40,689 bases of DNA from Oscillospiraceae bacterium (lineage in GTDB: Bacteria > Bacillota > Clostridia > Oscillospirales > QAMX01): positions 1-40,689 of the forward strand of contig SVMB01000024.1 in the NCBI GenBank assembly GCA_015067675.1. Reading direction: 5' to 3'. Positions 15,897 to 23,592 of the stretch are shown here, piece by piece. The notes under the pieces are model-generated. The model was not told the origin of the DNA. It worked only from the letters and a program-made list of their open reading frames with translations, and did not search any database. The position numbers and the translations under genes are program-made. Within the stretch, counting starts at the first letter, position 1. Every line of letters begins with the position of its first letter.

Positions 15897-17462
15897 TTAT
15901 TCCACAGGCAGCGTGATCGTGGATTCATCCAGCCAGACGGTGTTGCGGGCGATTTTCGCCGTGGTCTGCTCGCTGAAGAGTCCCTTGTTGTTCGTATGCC
16001 GCACGTAATGCTCCCGGTCGGCCGAGGCAATGTCGATGCGCAGCCTCTCTCCGCGGCGCACAAGGAACGCATGGTCGTCACAGGAGAACGTAAGCTCCAC
16101 CGCCTGCCCCGGCACATAGTCCGGATGCTGCCGGCAAAGTGTTGTGATGTCATCCCGCAGGCCGTAATCACCTTTGATCGTTTCCAGACTCAGGCGGATG
16201 TAGAAGCAGGTATCCTCACAGTCGGATGCCACTTTGAGCTTTGCCGCGATCTTTCCCTTGACGAAGGTATCCTGCTCGAAGGGCTTCGTATACACGGTGA
16301 TGATATCCTCGCGCAGGCCGGGTTTTTCCTGGATCTGGGTGCCGCCGAAAGCTGCGCTGAGGCCGCCATTGAAGCCGGGCGCATCGTAGGGATTGTAGAC
16401 GTAATCCACCTTGCCGCCGCCAATGGTCAGAGTGCGTTCCTGGCTGTGCGGCATGAAATCATCCGTTGCCCAACGGTTTTCAAACAGACGGTAATAGGTG
16501 ATCTTGCCCGGTTGGAATGGATACGCCCCTTTACCGCGGATCGCGTCAAACCAGCGGATCTCATAATCCTCGCCGAAACCCTCTTTGCGCTTGCCTGCAG
16601 GGAACACAATGGGGTTTGAATTACCGCCATTGTCGCCATGATCGTAGGGCGACACAACCAGCGCCGCGTGCTCCCTTGTTTCCGGCGACATCTGCCGCCA
16701 CATGTCAAAGATACCGCCGGTGTAGATATCATAAAAGCCGGTGGTCAGCAGCATCGGGAACTTTACATTGTCCGTGGCACCTCTGGTGTCCGCACCGCCG
16801 AAGCGGGTATTCCAGAAATCATCCGATGGGTCAGGATGACGAATCAGCTCGTCAAAATCCTCCGCTGGTTCACCCAATACGGTGCGGGAAAAGTCTGAAA
16901 ACGGCAGCATATCAAAGGCTCTCTCGGTGTAGAACTTGCGCAGCTTCGACTTTTTCTTGTACATTCCCACGTACCAGCTTCCGTGCAGTCCCTTCTTAAA
17001 ACAGCCGTTGCGATAGGCGATATTATAACGCTCGGTATCCTGTACGCCGAAGATCGCGCCCTTGATATCGTCGGCAAAGGGCGCCGTGGCATAGTGAACG
17101 GTGGTCAGATAGCTTCCGCCCTTGAGGAAGATCTCACCGTTGTAGAAGGGCTGCCTGCGCACCCACGCCTGCAGGGCAAGGCCATCCTCCCGCTCATGGA
17201 TATACGGGATGCAGTCGCCGGAGCTCTTGCCGCGTCCGCGGCAGTGCTGAATGATCAGAGCATAGCCCGCTGCAAGCCATGCGCGGTTGTCTCCCAGATA
17301 CTGCAGCGCGATCTGCTCCTCGGGCATATTCTCGGTACTGTCCACATAGGGCGAACGGGAGAGAATCGTCGGATATTTTCCCTCACCCGGCAGCATGACA
17401 ACCGTAAAGAGCTGATTGCCCTCCGACTCAATATAGGTGTAGGATGTACGATAGTCCAGCAT
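15897..17462 (-). CDS. CocE/NonD-family alpha/beta hydrolase
   Basis: 521 aa from ATG 17462 with GAGGTG ahead; a GTG three codons earlier would overlap the ribosome site. The N-terminal alpha/beta hydrolase domain has the nucleophile elbow KGGSYLT with S117, preceded by the RRQPFYNGEIFL strand that is characteristic of CocE and X-Pro dipeptidyl peptidase relatives. Later GFYDIYTGG carries the likely acid and SPYDHGDN the likely histidine of the triad. The last ~200 residues form the jelly-roll domain of this family (FEQDTFVKGKIAAKLKVASD region). Members cleave acyl esters or amides, such as cocaine esterase and glutaryl-acylases. No signal peptide. The regulator gene upstream (25-nt gap) is on the same transcript. 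Confidence 0.9.
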   Translation of the reverse strand: MLDYRTSYTYIESEGNQLFTVVMLPGEGKYPTILSRSPYVDSTENMPEEQIALQYLGDNRAWLAAGYALIIQHCRGRGKSSGDCIPYIHEREDGLALQAWVRRQPFYNGEIFLKGGSYLTTVHYATAPFADDIKGAIFGVQDTERYNIAYRNGCFKKGLHGSWYVGMYKKKSKLRKFYTERAFDMLPFSDFSRTVLGEPAEDFDELIRHPDPSDDFWNTRFGGADTRGATDNVKFPMLLTTGFYDIYTGGIFDMWRQMSPETREHAALVVSPYDHGDNGGNSNPIVFPAGKRKEGFGEDYEIRWFDAIRGKGAYPFQPGKITYYRLFENRWATDDFMPHSQERTLTIGGGKVDYVYNPYDAPGFNGGLSAAFGGTQIQEKPGLREDIITVYTKPFEQDTFVKGKIAAKLKVASDCEDTCFYIRLSLETIKGDYGLRDDITTLCRQHPDYVPGQAVELTFSCDDHAFLVRRGERLRIDIASADREHYVRHTNNKGLFSEQTTAKIARNTVWLDESTITLPVE

Positions 17463-17487
17463 GGTGATCACCTCATATGTTTGATTC

Positions 17488-18303
17488 TTACTGCATCAGC
17501 TTTCTGTCCGAAATATGTGCTTTTGGGGACTTTCCCATTTTCCGTCTGAAAACCTTTGAAAAATACATCGGATCGTTAAACCCGCAGAGGCGTGCAATAT
17601 CCCCTACGCCGGTATAGCCCTGATCAATGAGCACGCAGGCGTGATTGATGCGCAGCGTGTTCACATACTCCGTCAGACCCACCTGCAGGTATTTGCCGAA
17701 CATCTGGGAGATGTACTTTTTATTGTAGGAAAAAAGCTCACTCAAGGCTTCCAACGACAATTCCGGATCGGAAAAGCAGTCATCCACGTACTTTTTGATC
17801 TGCAGAAAGCGGTCATTTCCTGCGGCCTGCCGGTCTTTGCCTCCCGCACTGCGTCTGCTGCCGATCTGTGACAGCGTCTGCAGCAGCACGCTCTCGCTGA
17901 TGAGATCAATCACCTCTGCACCAAGGCTGATCCCCGCCTCCCACGGTTCCCGCAGGTTCTCAAATCCCTCATACACAAAATGATACCGGTCAATTCCCAG
18001 ACGATCCATCACAGCCGCCGCACGGATGCCAAAGTAGCTGATATACATATAGGTGAACTCGTCGTCGCCGTCGATGGTATAGGGAACCGCCGGAAAGATG
18101 AAGAACACATCGCCCTTGCGCACCGTTCGTCCGGCGCCGCCGCAGCTCACAACCGCCGTACCGGAGGTCACAAGCTGCACCCGGTAGACCGGGCTGATGC
18201 GCGGCTCGGGGATCGATTTCAGCTTTGTTTCATAGACAAAGTTGATCGTATGAATCACATCCGGCACCGTGCCGGTGGGAATAAACCTGCAGATCGATTC
18301 CAT
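17488..18303 (-). CDS. AraC-family regulator with cupin domain, co-transcribed with the CocE-like gene
   Basis: 271-aa regulator; ATG 18303 has GGAGGAAATGCC ahead. Residues about 25-110 form an AraC-type cupin (VRKGDVFFIFPAVPYTIDGD), which binds a small ligand such as a sugar or acid. The C-terminus (about 170-268) has both helix-turn-helix units: LEALSELFSYNKKYISQMFG and VGDIARLCGFNDPMYFSKVF. It is the first gene of a two-gene unit and so likely controls its own transcript with the hydrolase. A consensus promoter lies at 18322-18350. Confidence 0.92.
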   Translation of the reverse strand: MESICRFIPTGTVPDVIHTINFVYETKLKSIPEPRISPVYRVQLVTSGTAVVSCGGAGRTVRKGDVFFIFPAVPYTIDGDDEFTYMYISYFGIRAAAVMDRLGIDRYHFVYEGFENLREPWEAGISLGAEVIDLISESVLLQTLSQIGSRRSAGGKDRQAAGNDRFLQIKKYVDDCFSDPELSLEALSELFSYNKKYISQMFGKYLQVGLTEYVNTLRINHACVLIDQGYTGVGDIARLCGFNDPMYFSKVFRRKMGKSPKAHISDRKLMQ

Positions 18304-18321
18304 GGCATTTCCTCCGTATTC

Positions 18322-18350
18322 ATGATAAAACAGGCTTGCTGCTTTGTCAA
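18322..18350 (-). promoter_or_regulatory. Promoter of the araC-CocE unit
   Basis: TTGACA (18350-18345), 17-nt spacer, TATCAT (18327-18322), about 19 nt upstream of the start codon, so the leader is very short. Confidence 0.78.
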
Positions 18351-18415
18351 CCGGAATTTGAAATGGCAGCGGCCCGAATCTTCTGCAAAATATTTTGTTT
18401 CTTTTTTGAAAAAGC

Positions 18416-18444
18416 TGTCATCTTTTCGATTTTCAAGCGTCATA
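18416..18444 (+). promoter_or_regulatory. Possible autoregulated ECF promoter
   Basis: TGTCAT (18416-18421), 16-nt spacer, CGTCATA (18438-18444). Spacing and the CGTC core are those expected of ECF sigma-factor promoters, and it lies just before an ECF sigma gene, which often transcribes itself. No sigma-A alternative is visible. Motif match is by eye. Confidence 0.45.
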
Positions 18445-18474
18445 TAGGTGTGATGAAAGGAGGTGGACGCGCCT

Positions 18475-18972
18475 GTGGACTTTGAGCAGATCTACACGAC
18501 CTACTTTAACGATGTCCGCCGCTACATTCTCAGACTCTCCGGCAGTGAGCACATCGCAGATGAAATCACCGCCGAGACCTTTTTCAAAGCCATGCGTTCC
18601 ATCGGGGACTTCCGCGGTGAATGCGATTTGCGCGTGTGGCTGTGTCAGATCGCCAAAAACTGCTATTATTCCCATCAGCGCAAAAACCGGCATCTCATCT
18701 CTGCCCCAGACTATCCGACTGATACCCCGGATCCGGATGCCAATCCGGAAAACGATCTTTCAAACCGTGAAGATGCCGCGCAAATCCGCGCCCAGCTCCA
18801 TACGCTGCCGGACCCCTATAAGGAAGTCTTCATGTGGCGTGTGCTGGCAGAGCTGAGTTTTGCGCAGATTGGTCAGCTCTTCGGAAAGAGTGCAAACTGG
18901 GCCTGTGTCACCTTTCACCGGGCCAAAGCAATGATCCAAAACCGTCTGGAGGTGGAAAACCGTGAAAAATGA
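18475..18972 (+). CDS. ECF-type RNA polymerase sigma factor
   Basis: 165 aa from the GTG at 18475, chosen because AAAGGAGG (18457-18464) lies 10 nt upstream; an in-frame GTG at 18463 falls inside that ribosome site. Region 2 (about 1-70) reads DEITAETFFKAMRSIGDFRG and VWLCQIAKNCYYSHQRKN, the usual core-binding and -10 recognition helices. A charged linker rich in Asp and Pro follows, then region 4 (about 100-160) with LPDPYKEVFMWRVLAELSF and the helix-turn-helix IGQLFGKSANWACVTFHRAK. It overlaps the anti-sigma gene by 11 nt, so both are made together. Confidence 0.94.
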   Translation: MDFEQIYTTYFNDVRRYILRLSGSEHIADEITAETFFKAMRSIGDFRGECDLRVWLCQIAKNCYYSHQRKNRHLISAPDYPTDTPDPDANPENDLSNREDAAQIRAQLHTLPDPYKEVFMWRVLAELSFAQIGQLFGKSANWACVTFHRAKAMIQNRLEVENREK

Positions 18973-19678
18973 ATGCTGCATCGTCCGCGATCTCCTGCCG
19001 CTGTATCTGGAACAGATGGTAAGCGCCGAAACCGCAGCGTTTCTGGAAGAACATCTGAATAACTGTCCCGACTGCCGCGCAGTCTGCGATACAATGCGTC
19101 AAAACAATCCTTCCTCCGATCCTGCAGCGGCGCTGCAGCGCCTTGAAGAGGCAAAGCCGCTCATCGGCATGAAGAAAAAGCTGCGAAAGCGTGCGCTTCT
19201 GACCGTCCTGCTCACGACCACCGTAATTCTGGCATTCGTCGCCGCACTCAACCGCTTTCCCATTCACCGCGTCGCTCAGGTCTGGTATCCTTCCTACTTC
19301 ACCACCGGCGAGATTTCCATGCTTCTTTACGCCGGCAGTTCGGATGACCGCACTACCGCCCGGTCCGTACTCCATCAGGCTGAGGAGGCTTTCTGCGACC
19401 TGACCCATACCGATGAAGAAAACCGCGAGCGCTACGGACGGCTTGCCCGCTACGCCACTGCTTCCTCCTATGGCGCTGTCAGCCAGTCCCACACGCTGGA
19501 GCTGTGGGCAGCACACTTCGGTGCATCCGACGGATATATGTGGGTCTGGTACTCGCAGGAGGCCTATGACGCCGACGGTGAAACAGTACGCGGAAGCTGG
19601 CGCATCCCGTCACTGTGGTACGTGGTGCGCGACGAAAGCGGAAACTGGGTTGTGGACGGTATCAAAGAACATCCCTGA
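18962..19678 (+). CDS. Zinc-finger anti-sigma factor (membrane)
   Basis: 238 aa from GTG 18962, with GGAGG ahead inside the sigma gene. The N-terminus has the zinc anti-sigma motif H31-x3-C35-x2-C38 (HLNNCPDC) that binds and blocks ECF sigma factors. A hydrophobic segment at about 78-97 (ALLTVLLTTTVILAFVAAL) is one membrane helix, so the C-terminal ~140 residues should lie outside the cell. That domain has no recognised sensor fold but contains Trp- and Tyr-rich strands. Release of the sigma factor would follow an envelope or extracellular signal (family knowledge). Confidence 0.9.
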   Translation: MKNECCIVRDLLPLYLEQMVSAETAAFLEEHLNNCPDCRAVCDTMRQNNPSSDPAAALQRLEEAKPLIGMKKKLRKRALLTVLLTTTVILAFVAALNRFPIHRVAQVWYPSYFTTGEISMLLYAGSSDDRTTARSVLHQAEEAFCDLTHTDEENRERYGRLARYATASSYGAVSQSHTLELWAAHFGASDGYMWVWYSQEAYDADGETVRGSWRIPSLWYVVRDESGNWVVDGIKEHP

Positions 19679-19696
19679 TTACCCCCCGCTGTCACT

Positions 19697-19738
19697 GCAC
19701 CCCGGCATGGCTTGCGCCCTGCCGGGGTGCTCGTTTTC
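19697..19738 (+). terminator. Terminator of the sigma/anti-sigma operon
   Basis: An 11-bp GC-rich stem (19697-19707 with 19720-19730, 12-nt loop) is followed by TCGTTTTCGT, 19 nt after the anti-sigma stop and directly before the stop of the convergent oxidoreductase gene. Confidence 0.75.
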
Positions 19739-19739
19739 G

Positions 19740-21035
19740 TTACTTCTTGCCGCTGCTCTGGGTAAACGCCATCTTGGTGTAACCGGTGTCGGACTCAAAT
19801 TCCTCGCGCCATCTGCGCTTCATCTCTGCATAGACTTCGTCGGGGATGTCGGGATTTCCCTTGGAGAAGGACGGAATCCACATGTCCCCCGCCACCGCCC
19901 GGTCGGTGCAGGTCACGTCATTGCGCCACGCATCGCGGACAGACTTGTCCCGCAGGTTCGGGATTTCCAGCGATACGCCGCCCTTGAGGATCGAACGGTA
20001 GGCAAACATTCCCGGCAGACCCATATCCAGCGCCTCATACACGTCGATGATATCTGCCTCGGGATTGCCCAGCAGCTTCTCTACGAAGTTGTACATGGAA
20101 TAATAATCCGCTCCGCCGTGACCAAAGCCTGCTGACTTTTCCGGAAACTGCCCCTCAGGCTTGTAGGCATCCAGCGTACCCGTGCCGTATCCTCCGGGAG
20201 TCGCGTCCACATCCACATACAGCATCTGCGTCTCACCCTGACGGGCATTGGGACGGGCAGTCTCCATGCGTCCCTTGGAGCCGTAAACATTATACCAGTA
20301 CGAACCTCTGTACAGACCGCCGTGGATGCTCTTGACGATGCCGCCATTGTCCAGCGTGACCATTTCGATGCCAAACTGACCGGACTTCGAACCGATGCGG
20401 AGATGACGCTCGGTCTTTGTACCCTCCAAACCGACAACAGACACCGGACGCAGGCCGGTGATGTGGATGATCGGGCCCAGGGAATGGGTGCAGTAATAGG
20501 TGGAATACATATTGTTGCGCCAGTGGGTAGGATCGCCGTAGGTGATGCTGGGCCAGATGGGTTCACAGTTGTGGATGTATTCGCACTCGCCGTACTCAAA
20601 CTCGCCGACTTTGCCCTCCCGATAGAGCTTTCGCATCTCGTAGAGAGACGGAATGTAGCAGTAGTTTTCACCGTAGGCATAGGTGAGCCCGGTTTCTTCG
20701 ACCGCTTCGACCAGCTCCACAGCCTCTTTCATGGTCTGCACGGGCAAAACCTCGCTGTACACGTGCTTGCCCGCCCGCAGGGCGCGGATGGCAAAGGGCG
20801 CGTGCTCGTTTGCGTAGTTTGCCAGCACCACCGCGTCCATGTCATGCTTGATGAACTCATCAAAGGACGTGTAGTAGGCGATACTGTCGTCTTTCAGATT
20901 TTCCTTCTGACGCTCGAGTCCCTCCACCCACTTGTCGCAGATGGCAACGACCTCGGCGTGTTCGGATGCACGGCAGTAATTGATCATTCCGGTGCCGCGA
21001 TAGGCGCCCATGACGCCGATACGGATTTTTTTCAT
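19740..21035 (-). CDS. Gfo/Idh/MocA-family oxidoreductase lacking the EKP lysine
   Basis: 431 aa from ATG 21035 with GGAGG ahead; the long upstream extension of the frame runs through the promoter region and is not coding. The N-terminal Rossmann domain starts KKIRIGVMGAYRGTG, with G7-x2-G10 style nucleotide binding. The position of the family EKP motif reads S94-E95-V96-L97-P98, so the usual lysine is absent. The C-terminal alpha/beta domain contains GENYCYIPS and HWRNNMYSTYYCTHSLGP, the latter with the histidines expected near the active site. Family members oxidise or reduce sugars, inositols and sugar glycosides with NAD(P). It is divergent from a GH28-like gene, which suggests a shared carbohydrate substrate. 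Confidence 0.9.
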   Translation of the reverse strand: MKKIRIGVMGAYRGTGMINYCRASEHAEVVAICDKWVEGLERQKENLKDDSIAYYTSFDEFIKHDMDAVVLANYANEHAPFAIRALRAGKHVYSEVLPVQTMKEAVELVEAVEETGLTYAYGENYCYIPSLYEMRKLYREGKVGEFEYGECEYIHNCEPIWPSITYGDPTHWRNNMYSTYYCTHSLGPIIHITGLRPVSVVGLEGTKTERHLRIGSKSGQFGIEMVTLDNGGIVKSIHGGLYRGSYWYNVYGSKGRMETARPNARQGETQMLYVDVDATPGGYGTGTLDAYKPEGQFPEKSAGFGHGGADYYSMYNFVEKLLGNPEADIIDVYEALDMGLPGMFAYRSILKGGVSLEIPNLRDKSVRDAWRNDVTCTDRAVAGDMWIPSFSKGNPDIPDEVYAEMKRRWREEFESDTGYTKMAFTQSSGKK

Positions 21036-21068
21036 TGCAAAGTCCTCCATAGAATGATTGATACCCTG

Positions 21069-21097
21069 ATTATACCGCCTGAAAACCGATCTGCAAA
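21069..21097 (-). promoter_or_regulatory. Promoter of the Gfo/Idh/MocA gene
   Basis: TTTGCA (21097-21092), 17-nt spacer, TATAAT (21074-21069), about 33 nt before the start codon. It is divergent from the promoter at 21216-21244. Confidence 0.72.
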
Positions 21098-21215
21098 TGG
21101 AAAATGGGCAGAGAAACATGGAAAAAAGGCAGAAAGCACGCTTTTGCCATTTTATGACTGTTTCGAAACTATTTATTTCAAAATTTGCATTTTCGACTTT
21201 TCTCTCCCCGGTTAC

Positions 21216-21244
21216 TTTACACATTTTCCCCTGTTTGCTATACT
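21216..21244 (+). promoter_or_regulatory. Promoter of the GH28-like gene
   Basis: TTTACA, 17-nt spacer, TATACT with an extended -10 TGC directly ahead; leader of about 25 nt to the ATG at 21276. Confidence 0.8.
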
Positions 21245-21275
21245 GTTGTCAAATCAAACCGTACGGAGGTGTCCC

Positions 21276-22664
21276 ATGAACCGCTATATCACGCCCAACG
21301 ACATCGGCGTTATGGCCGAATCAGACTCTCAGTCCATCCGCAATGCGGTCCGTATCGCCCTTGATACCGGCGTACGCCGGGTACTCATTCCCCGCCTCAA
21401 TGCCCGCACGCGAAAGGAGCAGTGGGACATCGATCAGGCGATCATTCTGGCCTCTAACCTTGAAATTGTGCTGGATAATTGCTATCTGCGCCAGACCGAC
21501 GGCAGCTTTGACAACGTTTTTCGTTCCTTTGAAGACGACTCACTGGGACACACCCTGGATGAGCGTCTGGAAAATGTGCGCATCATCGGTCAGGGGCATC
21601 CCGTCATCGACGGCGGCCTCTTCAACGGCCTTGAGCAGGGTACCTCCCTCACCGGCAGCTATCCCCACGTGTCCCGCAACAACATGCTGCTTCTCTGGAA
21701 TATGCGCGGCTTCGTCATCGAAAATCTCCACTTCCGCAATCAGCGCTGGTGGACCCTCAACCTCCATCACTGCGAGTCCGGGCGCATCTCAAACTGCTCC
21801 TTCTACTGCCTGTGCGACGCCCCCAACCAGGACGGCATCGACCTGCGCGTCGGCTGCTCAGATATCCTCATTGAAAACATCACCGGTCAGGCAGGCGACG
21901 ACCTCATCGCCCTGTCCGCATTCCCCCTCGGCGGCGCCGAACGCTTCCGCGTGGAGGGGCATCACATCGATATTCACGACATCGTCATCCGGGATGTCAT
22001 CGGCACCTCCATCGCCTGCGCGCTCATCGCCCTGCGCAACACCGACGGCTCCCGCATCTACAACATCACCATCGACAACATCCACGACACCGACAACGGC
22101 GCCGAGGAAGCGGGACTTCTCTGGCCCGACTATCCAAAGCACAAGTTCAACTTCGACATGCGCCGCAAGCTCCGCGGCAACTCCCCCTACTGCCTGCTGC
22201 GCATCGGTCACTACGGCTACTTCAAGGATCACTGCAACCGCCCCGAGGAGACTTACAACATCAATGCCACCAATCTCTATTCCCGCGGCGGCGGCTGTGT
22301 CATCATGATCAATTCCGGCCTTTCAAACTCCTATTTCGGCAACATCTACGCCGAAAACGACACCGATTACATCGTCACCACCAAGTCCGGACGCAACACC
22401 CAGGCCCATGGCGCGGATATCCGCAACGTGGTCTTTGAAAACATCTTCTACCGCAACGAGGATAACGACTACGCTACGGCCTTTGCCTTCACCACCAACG
22501 ACGTAACCGCGCACGACTATACGCTGGAAAACGTTGAGATCAGCCGCGCCTTTCTCGGCAACTGCAAAAACATTTTCAGCGTCGATGAGCCCGGCAACAT
22601 CACCTACTCGGGGCTTCACGGCAAATATGTCGGTCAGGCCTCCGGTGAGATCGTCAATCCCTGA
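21276..22664 (+). CDS. GH28-like right-handed beta-helix glycosidase (polygalacturonase-related)
   Basis: 462 aa from ATG 21276 with GGAGGT ahead; longer versions of the frame begin in the divergent gene and are rejected. The repeating coils (NMRGFVIENLHFRN, ESGRISNCSFYC, CSDILIENITGQ, NVVFENIFYRN) are those of a pectin-lyase-like parallel beta-helix. The GH28 acidic residues appear as N184-Q-D186-G and G207-D208-D209. The other two GH28 motifs, GHG and RIK, are not evident, so it may belong to an outlying subfamily or have altered substrate binding. No signal peptide is seen, which points to cytoplasmic action on short uronide-containing oligosaccharides. Divergent partner: the Gfo/Idh/MocA gene. 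Confidence 0.83.
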   Translation: MNRYITPNDIGVMAESDSQSIRNAVRIALDTGVRRVLIPRLNARTRKEQWDIDQAIILASNLEIVLDNCYLRQTDGSFDNVFRSFEDDSLGHTLDERLENVRIIGQGHPVIDGGLFNGLEQGTSLTGSYPHVSRNNMLLLWNMRGFVIENLHFRNQRWWTLNLHHCESGRISNCSFYCLCDAPNQDGIDLRVGCSDILIENITGQAGDDLIALSAFPLGGAERFRVEGHHIDIHDIVIRDVIGTSIACALIALRNTDGSRIYNITIDNIHDTDNGAEEAGLLWPDYPKHKFNFDMRRKLRGNSPYCLLRIGHYGYFKDHCNRPEETYNINATNLYSRGGGCVIMINSGLSNSYFGNIYAENDTDYIVTTKSGRNTQAHGADIRNVVFENIFYRNEDNDYATAFAFTTNDVTAHDYTLENVEISRAFLGNCKNIFSVDEPGNITYSGLHGKYVGQASGEIVNP

Positions 22665-22718
22665 CATATCTTGAGGCACAAAAAGAGCTCCTGCGAGAAG
22701 CGGCATTTATAAGACAGT

Positions 22719-22760
22719 GAACAGGTACAACAGTTTAATCTGCTGTGCCTGTTCTTGCAT
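22719..22760 (+). terminator. Probable terminator of the GH28-like gene
   Basis: A 15-bp stem with one mismatch and one G-T pair (22719-22733 with 22740-22754, 6-nt loop), 55 nt after the stop. The following T run is short (TTGCAT). Confidence 0.55.
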
Positions 22761-22781
22761 ATCCAGTTAAATTGTGATAAT
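22755..22781 (+). promoter_or_regulatory. Tentative promoter of the GNAT gene
   Basis: TTGCAT (22755-22760) and a TGT-GATAAT extended -10 (22776-22781) lie 15 nt apart, shorter than ideal, about 45 nt before the start codon. The region is AT-rich, so chance matches are easy. Confidence 0.35.
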
Positions 22782-22824
22782 ATGTACGCAGTTAAACTAA
22801 CTTGGATTTGGATAGGTGAAATAT

Positions 22825-23301
22825 ATGATTGAACCAGTTCACAAAGAACTTTTGCCTAAGTGTCTCAAAATTATAGAATTAGGGTACGAGAATACTGCCC
22901 AAAAATTTGGAATGACAGAAGAAAACTGTCCCCATAGAGGAAGAACGCGATTACCGTATCATGTATTCGAGAACGAGTATGAAAACGGATGTCTGATGTA
23001 TGTGTATATATTAAACGGAGAAATAATCGGCTTTTTGTCATTGCAAACAGCTGAAAAAACAATGCACATTAACGATATTGTAATACTTCCAGCATATCAG
23101 AATAAAGGATTCGGAAGTGCTTTGATGCAATTTGTAAAAGAACAGGCGAAAGCAAGTAATTGTGAGAAGATAAATCTGGGGATGGTTCACGAAAACATAC
23201 CATTGCGAAAATGGTATGAAAAGATGGGATTTAAAACAATTAAGCTTAAACAATATGAAAAAGTAACCTATACGGTTGGAACAATGGAATTGCTGCTTTA
23301 A
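22825..23301 (+). CDS. GNAT-family N-acetyltransferase, AT-rich (probably acquired)
   Basis: 158 aa from ATG 22825 with AGGTGA 7 nt ahead. The core of the Gcn5-related acetyltransferase fold is plain: the strand MHINDIVILPAYQNKGFGSA carries motif A, with Q-x-K-G-x-G-x-A binding the acetyl-CoA pyrophosphate, followed by LMQFVKEQAKASNCEKINL and the terminal WYEKMGFKTIK strand-helix. The acceptor substrate (amine, amino acid, antibiotic or protein) is unknown. Codon use is clearly AT-rich compared with all neighbours, and the gene lies between GC-rich genes next to a palindromic repeat; both are signs of recent transfer. Confidence 0.9.
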   Translation: MIEPVHKELLPKCLKIIELGYENTAQKFGMTEENCPHRGRTRLPYHVFENEYENGCLMYVYILNGEIIGFLSLQTAEKTMHINDIVILPAYQNKGFGSALMQFVKEQAKASNCEKINLGMVHENIPLRKWYEKMGFKTIKLKQYEKVTYTVGTMELLL

Positions 23302-23388
23302 CCGACAAATGCCGGTTTATCGAACAATACGGGCACACTTTTATATACCCCTTGGCGCATCGTGCGGTCTAGGGATGCACATTGCACC

Positions 23389-23490
23389 AAAGCCTCCCTG
23401 TGTAAGGTAAGGTTCTTCCACAGGGGTGGATTGCTTGTCAATCCCTCAGTCAGTTTCGCTGACAGCTTTCTTTACACAAGGAAACCTTTC
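23389..23490. repeat. Degenerate palindromic (MITE-like) intergenic element
   Basis: About 102 bp with imperfect terminal inverted repeats: AAAGCCTCCCTGTGTAAGG on the left against the reverse complement of CTTTACACAAGGAAACCTTT on the right. Two internal hairpins are visible: GGATTG/CAATCC (23428-23444) and GTCAG/CTGAC around TTTCG (23449-23463). The arrangement matches, from memory, a short palindromic element common between genes in Faecalibacterium-like Oscillospirales. It has no ORF. The rest of the 23302-23510 gap shows nothing else I can name. Confidence 0.6.
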
Positions 23491-23510
23491 CGAAACTGGC
23501 TCATGCTGCA

Positions 23511-23543
23511 AAACCGACCTGTGATCATTTCACAGGTCGGTTT
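23511..23543. terminator. Terminator after the second glycyl radical enzyme gene
   Basis: A perfect 14-bp stem (23511-23524 with 23530-23543, 5-nt loop), flanked by A and T runs. It lies 49 nt after the GRE2 stop on the minus strand and can also end plus-strand transcripts coming from the GNAT side. Confidence 0.82.
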
Positions 23544-23592
23544 CACTGTTTTATGACGCTCCTGCACTCACAGGAGCCCTTTTCATCTTCAA

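Noticed and set aside
19740-21224. A 494-codon version of the Gfo/Idh/MocA gene
   Set aside because: The extra 63 codons lie in the promoter region; the Rossmann fold begins right at the ATG at 21035.
20322-22664. A 780-codon version of the GH28-like gene
   Set aside because: Its first ~318 codons are antisense to the oxidoreductase and cross two promoters; the start at 21276 has a ribosome site and a promoter.
23302-23592. CRISPR array or tRNA-like structure
   Set aside because: The palindromes are single and not regularly spaced; no repeats of direct type.
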